Of a DNA stretch of 64,000 nt, positions 1 to 9,533 are shown piece after piece. Each line of letters starts with the position of its first letter. Within the stretch, counting starts at the first letter, position 1. Source of the DNA: Echinometra lucunter (taxonomy: Eukaryota > Echinodermata > Echinoidea > Camarodonta > Echinometridae); the NCBI GenBank assembly GCA_029962745.1, contig CM057151.1, forward strand, positions 38,415,136 through 38,479,135, given 5' to 3'. The translations under genes were made by a program, and so were the position numbers. The notes under the pieces were generated by a model, which ran no database searches, was not told where the DNA came from, and saw nothing but the letters and a program-made list of their open reading frames with translations.

Positions 1-60
1 GTGAAAGACTCAGACGAGGAGAGGACAGGGGTGAAGAGAATAAAAGATACTTATTTATAG
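1..60 (+). other. Possible C-terminal end of an upstream gene
   Basis: Frame 1 is open from the window edge to TAG at 58-60 and reads a short charged tail (VKDSDEERTGVKRIKDTYL). AATAAA lies inside it at 39-44. Nineteen codons are too few to identify a family or to exclude chance. It could be the end of a last exon whose 3' UTR continues to the right. Confidence 0.15.
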
Positions 61-3000
61 GGGTTTGTTTGGGGTTATTTGTTAAGATGAATTTTTTGTA
101 CTGAATTGTTTGATTATGGAAAGTGCTTTAAAAATGCTTATAAGTGTGGCATTTGTGTCCCTGTACCAGAGTAGCATTGTTTGGCCAGGAGGATCTGATA
201 CAGGATCAGATACCATTTTCATATTTAGCTGTAAAAGAGGGTTGACTCTGGACTTTGTCTGGAACAAAAGCTACCTACAAAAGTTATCCTATCTTTCATA
301 CTTAATGCAGCTTGAATGCATACATCTGTTAGATGTATTTGTTTTCAAATGCACTTGGAAAAGGATAACTTGTGTTCCCAAGCTCTAACCCATAGAGGTA
401 CAGTGTCACCTTTAGGAGACACTTTTGCAGTATTTTGGTCCAGAATGCTGGCATTACATATTATACATGAACAGAAAGAGAAAAATTCACTGAAAAATTT
501 GAGTCCATTCCCAATGCTGTATGATGTGGCGTTCTTGAATTACAGCAGCTTAATTGTAACTAATCATTAAATTCTTTAAATTGGCAACACAGTGAATACT
601 ACATAATCACTATTTCCATGTTCATTTTCTGATTAAATTTTAGAATCATAATTCATTTTGGTTCTTGTTATATCCATATTCATTTTTTTTCAAACTATGT
701 AAGAGTGGAAAATTATAATTGTTGCCAATTTGAGGATTGCAGATGATTAATTTAGACCTCAAGAAAGCTCTGTACTGCTATGCGTTAAAAGAAATTTCTT
801 GCCACCCTGTCATAAAGTATACAGCCCATCCACATGAAAATATTTCTACGTTATCTGTATTAACTGGTGATGGTAGCGTTTGGTCAAAGACAAGGCAGGT
901 GCCTTTCACATTAGCCTCTGGCTCATGAATAAGTCCTGATTCTACCACTGGTGAGAAAGTGGTATTAGACTTGGTGCTGGAACTAATTACTGTATAAAAA
1001 AGTATTATATTTTAAAGTAGGATGTGATATTAACTCGGCATCTTATAGTTACTATGGTTATATTAAACTTGGAAAGAACCTGTTGTGAAGTTTTTAATAC
1101 AGTGTATGTAAGGTGATAAAATGGAAAGATGTGTAATACATGTACTATACATCCCACATTACAGCCTTGTAAAAAAAGGAAAAGATAATGGTAGCATTTT
1201 CCTCCACCCACCATTTCCCAAAGTATTAGTAGAGTAGTTCTTTTGAATACATTTGTTGACAAGTTAGTTGATGCACTCTCATTTTACAGTATATATTTAT
1301 TTGATCTTTAGCTTGAAGGTAAAAAAGTTCAGCAATAATGAACAGTGCATACAACATTATACACTGATGTGTTCATTGTGTACCTGTACTGACTGGTTAT
1401 TTACTCTGCACAGGTGTGGCTTTTTTTCTCATTTTTGATGGCTTTAAAGTGAAATAACCTGTCCAAAAAGCTGTACCTGGCATTCTATGGATTAATGGTC
1501 AAGGAGACTGAAGAAAATAAAGGATAATATAAGACCACACAATTAGGGCATTTACAGAATTGAATACTGTGAAAGTGGAAATTTTCATGCGAATAATTTT
1601 CACGCTCAGCCGAGTTAATCACAGTCACGAATCTTTAATTTGCACAGACAGTTAGGATAACTGTATGAACATGCAAAATTAGCAGATATTTCACACAATT
1701 TTATTTTGGCGCAAGTGTCGTGCCATTCCACTTTTACAGTAGTTGTTTAATTCCATGAATGCCCCAATTCATGCATAAGCATATGCAGACTAGTCTACCT
1801 TGCTGGGGGGGGGGGGGGTAGTCGCTTGTATGTTAATTGAGAGTATATTTGAACTCACAAATCTCTTTATGGTAGTAATATTTAAAGCTCATGTTTAAAG
1901 GGAACTGGTAACTTTGTAGAGACTTGATTTGATAAACTGATGAATTTTGATGTCTGTCTTGTATTAAAGATGTTCAGAAGGATAAATAAACAGCCAGGAA
2001 TTTAAAGGTTTTGAAACATAAGATGCTACTATCAAGATATCTGTCACTGAATTCCGCCATTTGCAAAACCAACCTGGGTATGCTTTTGTTTAACACTGCA
2101 GTCTGTAGGGTAAAAAAAGGTCTGACATTTCTGACCTCTCTTGTACAGTATATTATCACTTTTTGTGAAGCACATGACGATCCTTTTGAAGTGCATTTTT
2201 CAGGGTTTCATATTTACACAGTGTTACATACACTGATAGCATGTAGGGCCGTGCAGCTCAGATTTTTTGAAAGTTACTCAATGGCTTTACAATTATGGTA
2301 CAGTGACATCAAATCCATGACATACAGAGTGCAATGTTTGGTACGCGGTAATCCCTACATGATCTGAGTTCAGAAATAAATCTTTAACTCGGGGATAAGT
2401 ATCAATAAGGCCTTTATGTTTGCTCACCAAATATTTGTTTGGCATTTGGTGCTTTAGTATACATCTCCATTTACAAATCTCACTCAAAAGGACGATACTT
2501 TGCCAATTGTATGATTATAGTTTTTGTTTTTCTTTCTTCATCTATATCTGTTTATTTCTCTCTTCTCTCTGTCTCTGTATCATATCGCATATTTTGGTTT
2601 CCTTTTAAAATTTATTATTTTCTTGGTGTTCTCTCTTTCTCTCTCTTCCTCTGTTTTTTTTCCTATTTCTCTTTCCATCTCATACTGTGAATGCAGTCAT
2701 CTCAATAATGTTAGAATTATCCAGTCCAAGTGCTTTCTACATTTTCAATATATGGATATATATTTTTGTGAAGAGATGATAATGTGAAATAAATAATGAT
2801 TTTTTAGATGAACTTCAGTCATATCTATGAAATTGCATAAAATATGCAATGTTAAAAAAGAGTGAATTGCAGCCTATACGCCAACATGGAGTAAGATATT
2901 GCCAAGAAGTTTGAAAGGTACTAAGTGTTGAAACTTAACTAACTTACTAATCAAACTTATTAACTAAATGTTAAACACCGGTAGTACTCACGATAAAATA

Positions 3001-3560
3001 TCCAGTGTTTGGAACATTATTAAGACATTAAAACCTTGTGAATTGTACTTTGAATGATCAAGAAATACATGCTTTGGGTATGTATAATGGAAGGTGTTTC
3101 TCCCAAATGTATTTACTAAACACTCAGAAAGCAAAGAAGTGCAGGAGGCCCTTTCTTATTTGAGCAATAACTGGTACCAGTAATCTTTATGTGTAGTGTG
3201 GGATGGCACTAATCTAATCTAACGCCTGCTTTTGCTTTCATATATTTCATCGTTATTTTTGAGAGGTCAAATGTTATGAAGAAACCCAAACAGCGAACCA
3301 GACTATGTGCTATTTTACTGGATATGATTAATACGCTGTATTTGTTTTGCTGAATATCAAGTGGAAGTTTCGATATGCTCTTTAATTTGTGGGTGCTAAA
3401 GGTTTTAACCATTTTCACTTGACTCAAAAATTTTGATTAGAATCGTAGAAACAGGGAAAAGAGGATTTTTTTTAATTTCTCAGTACTAGCAATACAATGC
3501 ATTCTTTCCTTCATGTATGTGCAAGATGTAATGTGACATTATCAGTGTCATATATCATCG
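61..3560. other. Non-coding AT-rich stretch
   Basis: No exon-like ORF was recognised; open frames are short and AT-driven. Contents include a poly-G run at 1805-1818, a T/C-rich stretch at 2520-2690, and a segment at about 1908-2105 that recurs at about 60690-60890. It could be intergenic DNA or the long 3' UTR of a gene left of the window; the sequence does not decide. Confidence 0.5.
1908..2105 (+). repeat. Dispersed ~200-bp repeat, copy 1
   Basis: This segment aligns in the same orientation with about 60690-60890. Both contain GGTAACTTTGT, AAACAGCCAGGAA, a long shared block from ATCAAGATATCTGTCACTG to AACCAACCTGGGTATGC, and end near CACTGCAGTC. Similarity stops sharply on both sides. No inverted ends are visible, so the class is unknown. 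Confidence 0.65.
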
Positions 3561-3561
3561 T

Positions 3562-3882
3562 TTAAGTGCAGTTTTCACAGGGTACGCAAACGATTTGCGA
3601 AGGATGCAAAGGACAAAAAAATGGCAAAGCCCAACATTCGCATTTTATGCTCCAAAAGTTCACCGTAGGTACGCAGGGGTTCGGAAGCGTCGCCAATTGT
3701 TCATTTTTAGTTCGGTAAAATTTCAAAAGTTTGAAATATTTGTGAACAGTTCCTGCATCCCTCGAACAATAACTGATGCTTCCGAACCTCCACCCAAGTC
3801 TGGCGAATTTTCGAAGCATACAATTTTTTTGATATTTGCATCCCTCACAAAACGTTCGCATGCCCGTGAAAACCGCACTTTA
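3562..3882. mobile_element. ~320-bp TIR element (MITE)
   Basis: The left end TTTAAGTGCAGTTTTCACAG is answered in inverted orientation at 3863-3882 (CGTGAAAACCGCACTTTA). Further matches inside the arms (GCAAACGATTTGCGAAGGATGCAAA against TTTGCATCC...CGTTCGCATG) extend the pairing to about 45 bp. No transposase is encoded. An open frame over it is a by-product of the repeat. A (TA)n microsatellite follows at 3935-3961. Confidence 0.65.
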
Positions 3883-3929
3883 TCGCATTCTATTATCTCA
3901 TGCTTTCATTGTAAGTTATACATTTCTAG

Positions 3930-3960
<31 letters not shown>

Positions 3961-4410
3961 CCATCTTACTTCATTCTATCTTTCATTGTACATGTTAGCC
4001 TGTTGGCCCATATTCATGAATGTATGAATTCTGTTGTAACCTTGAGAGTTAGTGCCATGCCTTTCAGAGTATTTTGTATATGTAGTGGGATTTATATAAA
4101 AATTGCATTTTAAAAGAAGAATTCTGGCCTGAAATGAGCTGTTTTAGATAAGCACAAAAATAACAAAAGTTCTTCAAAGTATTCTTAATGAATAAAGGGG
4201 GGCAGTGGGCACAAAACAAGTGAGGAAAATCCGAAAACCATCATCTAGTAAAAAAATCATAATTTTATGAATATCATATGAACAGTAATGGGTTTGAAAC
4301 CCAAGTGGCATACACAAGTCCTAGTTTGTGCCCCTCGAAAGGGATTAGGTGGTGACTTAAAAAAAAAAATAGACCTTAAATTTGTGATGTCATTCTTTAC
4401 TTTATTTTGA

Positions 4411-5000
4411 CATCATAAGCTTCACCTTTTGGCCTCTAGAATAGACTTTTCCCTGGTTTTTGTTATGCAAATGTTGTGGCATGCATCCATCTCAAGAAAA
4501 TAAGTTTTACCTTTATAATGAACTGAGAAAAAGGATTGTTTGTATTTGCAACCATTGAACAACAGCAAACTAGCTGACGATGCAGCTTTCTCCTCTACTG
4601 CTCCAAATCTATGGCACAGGTCCCTCCTCATCTGAAATCCTTACCTAGAGTCCCCAGTTTTCCGTTTTCTAAAATGCAAATTCCGTGTTCTTCGGTGTTC
4701 TAAACATCATAAGCTTCACCTTTTGTCCTCTAGAATAGACTTTTCCCTGGTTTTTGTTATGCAAATGTTGTGGCATGCGTCCATCTCAAGAAAATAAGTA
4801 TTACCTTTAATGAACCGAGAAAAAGGATTGTTTGTATTTGCAACCATTTCGAGCAACAGCAAACTAGCTGATATTGCAGCTTTCTCCTCTACTGCTCCAA
4901 ATCTATAGAACAGGTCCCTCCTCATCTGAAATCCTTACCTAGAGTACCCAGTTTTCCGTTTTCTAAAATGCAAATTCCGTGTTCTTCAATGTTCTAAACT
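4411..5000 (+). repeat. 294-bp tandem duplication
   Basis: Two units with period 294 (4411-4704 and 4705 to about 4998) match closely, differing by scattered substitutions and small indels. Each unit contains a LINE C-terminal fragment followed by the left end of a TIR element, so the duplication happened after that element had inserted into the LINE. Confidence 0.8.
4550..4640 (+). pseudogene. LINE reverse-transcriptase C-terminal fragment
   Basis: In the plus frame the segment reads AAFSSTAPNLWHRSLL and then a stop. This matches the F-S-x-x-A-P-x-L-W-N pattern near the C-terminus of L2/CR1-type LINE polyproteins. A second copy lies at about 4846-4935 (AFSSTAPNLWNRSLL). The likely continuation (QQLKHRLMTY, resembling the usual F-K-x-R-L-K-T-Y tail) appears at about 5372, beyond an inserted TIR element. 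It is non-functional. Confidence 0.55.
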
Positions 5001-5355
5001 TCAAATTCCGTGTTCTTCGGTGACATGTACGAAACATATGATAAAGCAATTATAAATAGTGGAAATCTTAGAAAAATGCAAGTTTCTTTAATATATTCGC
5101 TCTGTGGTATGCAGATCAAGCTTGGCGAACACATGCTAAATAGTGCGAACAGGTTTCATCGGCAGATTTTCCACTGATGCACGATTTTGCTTTATTGCAT
5201 TTTTCTTTGATTTTCATGATTTTCACTCAATTCTTCGCAATTCAGATTTTTAAACCTGAAAATCGCATTTTCCGTGAAATTCCATGAATTCTGTGTTCTT
5301 CTCAAATTCCGTGAAATTTTTCCGTTTTCCGTATCGCGGAAAACTGGGGACTCTA
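4940..5355. mobile_element. TIR element inserted in a LINE remnant
   Basis: The ends are TAGAGT(C/A)CCCAGTTTTCCG on the left (4646 in the first duplicated unit, 4940 in the second) and CGGAAAACTGGGGACTCTA on the right, ending near 5355. The interior repeats AAATTCCGTGTTCTTC-like phrases. No coding capacity was seen. LINE sequence resumes immediately to the right. Confidence 0.6.
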
Positions 5356-5371
5356 TCCATACCAACCGTCA

Positions 5372-5540
5372 ACAATTAAAGCACCGTTTGATGACATATA
5401 CCGAGACCGCACTGAACTTGAACTTGCTATGTCACTGCTTGGTAGTTTATACGTATTTTCACTCCAATGCTGACCCAGGAATGACATCTCAAAGTGTTTC
5501 GTATCCAGTGGAAAAGGCGCTATATAAATATTAACTATTG
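5372..5540 (+). pseudogene. LINE 3' end
   Basis: The sequence continues the LINE C-terminus (QQLKHRLMTY in one frame) and ends in GGCGCTATATAAATATTAA, the kind of 3' terminus common to L2/CR1-like LINEs. It is interrupted by stops and is 5'-truncated by the inserted element. Confidence 0.5.
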
Positions 5541-5685
5541 TTAGTATTACTCTGTTTTATACGTAAAGGGTTATTTATTTTTTTGTACTTAAATTTGATC
5601 ACTAATTACCCTTTTTTGGTCAACTTTTGTAGGTGTACTCCTTATATAATGTGAACAATGTAAATTTCCATTTGTATATGTACAG

Positions 5686-5747
5686 TTGGACAATAAATCT
5701 GAATCTGAATCTGAATCTGAATCTGAATCTGAATCTGAATCTGAATC
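5686..5747 (+). repeat. (CTGAAT)n retroelement tail
   Basis: GGACAATAAAT is followed by about nine hexamers of CTGAAT. An AATAAA-like signal followed by a short tandem repeat is the usual 3' tail of some LINEs and SINEs. The body upstream is not recognisable. Confidence 0.6.
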
Positions 5748-6612
5748 TTTTTCATGTACCCTTGATAAGAAAATGACCTACGATATATGTTCCTTAATGC
5801 AAAAAGCTGTCCCCCATCAGTAAGAACTGGGCAAAATCTTTTTCTGGGGGAAAAACTGGGAAATTGATTGGATACCAAAATATGCAAAACAATTGATAGG
5901 TAGTGAAGGACCGACGTCACAACTCGTAATAATGATGCCAATTTGTCTCCCTGAAATAGTGATCTTCTAATTGAAATTAGAAAATCTTCTCATCAGATTC
6001 TCATTTTATTTGAACTTTAAATAGAATTCTCACATTTTCTGCTTGTATTTTTTAATAAAGCAACTTATTTGGGGGCAAGAGTTGACCATAACATAGCTTC
6101 ATGATTGTAGCAACTCATTTTAGTTCTTGCCTTAACTTTACATAATTTATATCTGATGTAATTGTAATTTATTTTTATGGTAGCAAGGTATATATATATA
6201 TATAATGCAAAAGAGACTTGTTTATTTTGTATGTACATTTATCTAGTGATTCTTACAAGCTCGAATATTTCAAAATTTTAGCATCAGGTATCGAGTAACC
6301 AAAGAATATATTTTGTGAAGTGATACTTGTATGATGTTTTAACAATGCAGTAGAATATGGCAATATGAAAAAAAAATAGACATTCTTGCAATACATGTGC
6401 AGTGGCTTTCAGGCACAGATAATTTTCCATTTTCTATACATTCATATTAGAGTATGGTGCAGAGAGCTTTGCCACGGATGGACATTTGACATTTGACAAA
6501 AGTTGAAATTTGAAGGCCTGTAAAAAATAAATAATGAAATGCATTGAACTGATGCATTGTTTCCTTGTGGATGTCATGGACAAGCAAATATGTCACTCTG
6601 AATTAGGCTCCA
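5748..6612. other. Non-coding stretch
   Basis: No gene, RNA or transposon end was recognised apart from a short (TA)n run at about 6188-6203. Confidence 0.4.
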
Positions 6613-6803
6613 GGGGCCCGTTGCATAAAACTTACTATAATTATAGTAACTTTGCTTTTATAGTAACTCTTCATGGAATACTGGATTTTGATTGGCTGTT
6701 GAGCAACATGCCATGCTCAACAGCCAATCAAAATCCAGTATTCCATAAAGAGTTGCTATAATAGCAAAGTTACTGTCATAGTAAGTTTTATGCAACAGGC
6801 CCC
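6613..6803. mobile_element. 191-bp near-perfect hairpin MITE
   Basis: The two ~90-bp arms are almost perfectly complementary. The ends are GGGGCCCGTTGCATAAAAC and its inverse, and the loop is a few bases around 6708. CCAATCAAA lies on both arms near the centre (the sequence TTTGATTGG and its complement). There is no coding capacity. The end sequence is shared in spirit with elements at 33519, 44514, 48280 and 59124. Confidence 0.85.
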
Positions 6804-7320
6804 ATAAGTTGGTCTGACGGTACTATCAGTGGTCAGCTCTTTGTCTTGTCCCATAAACTGACTCTGAAGGGACCTAGGTTCTAACCCGAATCACGTCTTG
6901 TGGATGGCGACATTAAAGATTGGTCTCTTAGACATAAATAATCATTATCTAATTGATACATTCTGTAAACACCCTGATTTAACACATACACACATAATTG
7001 GGTAATATTTGCATACTACTTGTATCTTTCATCACTAACCATCCATGAATACTACCGAGGCTTGTTCACATATGCAGCAGTATACCGCTTTTTAGAAGTT
7101 TTTTTTTTTCTTAAAAGCATACTGTGCGATACATTTTTGTATCTGATAACACACACACAGGAATATGTGAACGTCTGTAACTGTTGAAATCACTCATAAC
7201 CACATGCCATTCATTCAGTATACGAAAAAAAAACACCCACCAGTTTTTGGAGTGGTCTGCCACTTCATGTCTGAATGAGCCTTGAAATGTAATTTGTTAG
7301 ACATGTATACACTCATATGC

Positions 7321-7471
7321 AGGGCTCGACACTAACGGGTGCCTACACCCCATGGGCCTCCAAAATCTAGGTCCAGACCCCTAAACTTGAATAATTTTAA
7401 CACAGGGCTCAATATATTCAGAGCCTGGAACTTCAATCCAGACCCCTTCCAAAAAGGTTAGTGTAGAGTCC
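7321..7471. mobile_element. hAT-type MITE
   Basis: The ends are CAGGGCTCGACACTAAC and GTTAGTGTAGAGTCCTG, inverted and typical of hAT short TIRs. The flanking octamers CTCATATG and CTTATGTG match at 6 of 8 positions, consistent with an aged 8-bp target duplication. A related copy lies at 48449-48599. Confidence 0.7.
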
Positions 7472-8210
7472 TGCTTATGTGTCTGCCTTTGGTACCTACT
7501 TGAGATGCAGGTTATTTGATGAATTGTATCGCTGTTCTCAATATTAACTGGTGTAAAAAAAGAACTATTATTGCCATATACCATTGGTTTGTTATACGAA
7601 CTTGTAATTTTGCAGATGTTGTCACTGTGGTGGATCATTTTTCCGATTACATTATGATTGTGTCGTTTCATTTTTCAGTGATGCCAACTGTTAATTTTTT
7701 GCAGTTCTTTCTGTACTGTATTTTAGGAAAAATACTTCAGATTTTAAAGCAAATACTGTTTTCTTAATCTTTAATTACTGTACAGTTCTGTGACTGTAAA
7801 AGAGGATATACTTTTTCCACTCGTACCTCTTTTCAGACACAAAAAAATTCTGCAAAACTTGATAGGTTGACATCTCTGAATTTGATGAACTTTAAATATT
7901 CTCCTTGAATGTCTTTACTTTACAAATATTAAAACACTCAGATAACCAACTCAGTAGAAGTATACTTAATCTGACCCTACTACCCCCTCTATCAAATATT
8001 ACTCACGAAATGATGCCATGGGGAAGAAGAATGCGACTTATGTCATAGTCCAAAAGTGATATTGTAGGTGTAATAATCTGTGTGTATAAAATATGTTTGA
8101 GATTAATAAAATCTTATTTTTGAAAGTCATCAAAATTTTGTACAGTGAATTTAGTACTCTTGACTTGTCAAAACAGATTTGTTGACAGGTATACATTGTG
8201 TTAAATATTG
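7472..8210. other. Non-coding stretch
   Basis: Open frames here are short and lack splice sites or recognisable motifs. I see no gene. Confidence 0.4.
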
Positions 8211-8211
8211 A

Positions 8212-8305
8212 TGACGGTGATGATGATGATGGTGATGATGATGAAGTTGATGGTAATGATAATAATGACGGTGGTGATGATGGTAGTGGTGGTGGCTGTG
8301 GCTGC
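8212..8305. repeat. (GAT/GGT)n microsatellite
   Basis: Imperfect GATGATGGT-type triplets run for about 90 bp. The proline/serine-rich frame on the minus strand is an artefact of it. Confidence 0.8.
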
Positions 8306-8324
8306 TTCATTTATAGAGCTGGAT

Positions 8325-8452
8325 GGCGTTTCATCAAGTGTCTCGTCTGATTTTTACTGACAAATTTGCTCTTGGCCGATCAGATGCAAGGATTTCAGTA
8401 GATTATAACAGATGTCTCCAAAAATCACTGACAAGGCATTGATGAAACACTC
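8325..8452. mobile_element. Degraded hairpin MITE
   Basis: GGCGTTTCATCAAGTGTC on the left pairs imperfectly with GCATTGATGAAACAC on the right. The interior (TTTACTGACAAATTTGCTC, GATCAGATGCAAGGATTTCAGTAG) is the inverse relative of the element at 44514-44650. Confidence 0.6.
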
Positions 8453-9151
8453 CTCTGGTATCTGCTTTGACATAGATACTTGGTGCTCGTGCTGTTTGCT
8501 CCGCAACAGGTCACATAATTCTTCATAAATTGCTGAGAAGGGATGATGCAAAAAATATATACAGAAAATGATGTAGACATTCTTTCATATTCATGATCTT
8601 TTTAATATCTTAAGAAATTCATTTTTCTCCTCTGTGGTCAAATATGAAAGGTACATCTTACAATATTTTATAGCAAATAAGGTTATATGCTATGTACATT
8701 TATGTAAACGTGAATACCTATGATACAGTATCATACATAGACCATATATTAAGATAAACTGACATTTATGAAAAAATATTTAACCCTTAAAGAGTATGGT
8801 ATGCATTTTGAAACTTAAATTGAATTTCTCCAGAAATGCAAAATGAAAACATCTGAGTGTATTGTCTACCAGGCAAGGTCATATCTAACCAAATTACCTG
8901 CATATATTCAACATTATCATTCAATAAAAACAGTTATACCAAATAGTGATTTCATTGCCAAATGAACACCAAGACAACATGCTGAAATCATCTCATAAAT
9001 TTATTTTGAGGAACAGAAAACTTGTTCTTCTCACTCGATGTTTTTTCTGTTTCAAGAAATTACTTGAAGCATGAAATAGAAATATTTCTGAAATGGAAGA
9101 TCCAAGACTTTGTCATTTGAATATAGCTAAAGGTCACAACAAAATTTCTCA

Positions 9152-9189
9152 GTTTTTTTTTTTTTTTTTTTTTTTTTTTTGGGGGGGGG
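9152..9189. repeat. Poly-T / poly-G run
   Basis: About 27 T's are followed directly by nine G's. Length is likely unstable in the assembly. Confidence 0.9.
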
Positions 9190-9316
9190 ACCTTTGGCAT
9201 GTGTATCGGAAGTTGGCATGAATACTTTTGCACTGAAAAGGTTGCCTTTGTAGATGAGTGGCCCTTCTGGACAAGGGAGAAGCAACATAGGTGCAGTTCA
9301 CATCAATATAACAGTT

Positions 9317-9322
9317 TTTATT
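9317..9322 (-). promoter_or_regulatory. Candidate NDUFAF3 poly(A) signal
   Basis: AATAAA on the minus strand lies about 120 nt downstream of the NDUFAF3 stop codon, a plausible distance for a short 3' UTR. No transcript evidence is available. Confidence 0.5.
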
Positions 9323-9443
9323 CAACTACATGCCATTTGGAAGGTGGTTTACTGATGTGCTCCACCCCTCCTTCAGAAAACAAGTCCAATGACTGGCTAG
9401 CAAGAGTCAATAAATATCTCTAAATAATTCACATGAGAACTAC

Positions 9444-9533
9444 TCATCGTGTTACTCTTTCAGGAGGTAAGAGTCCGGCTGCTACAACTCTGCTCTCTCT
9501 TGCCAGGTAGTTGAAAGTAGCACATGCATGAGG
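9444..9533 (-). CDS. NDUFAF3: NDUFAF3 exon 5 (terminal)
   Basis: 90 nt including TGA. Acceptor TTCAATAG|CCTCAT. It reads PHACATFNYLARESRVVAAG and then LLPPERVTR, and is shorter at the C-terminus than the human protein. Confidence 0.94.
   Translation of the reverse strand, partial: PHACATFNYLARESRVVAAGLLPPERVTR

Noticed and set aside
3595..4113. 172-codon ORF
   Set aside because: It covers a TIR element and a (TA)n microsatellite (Tyr/Ile repeats) and shows no known domain.
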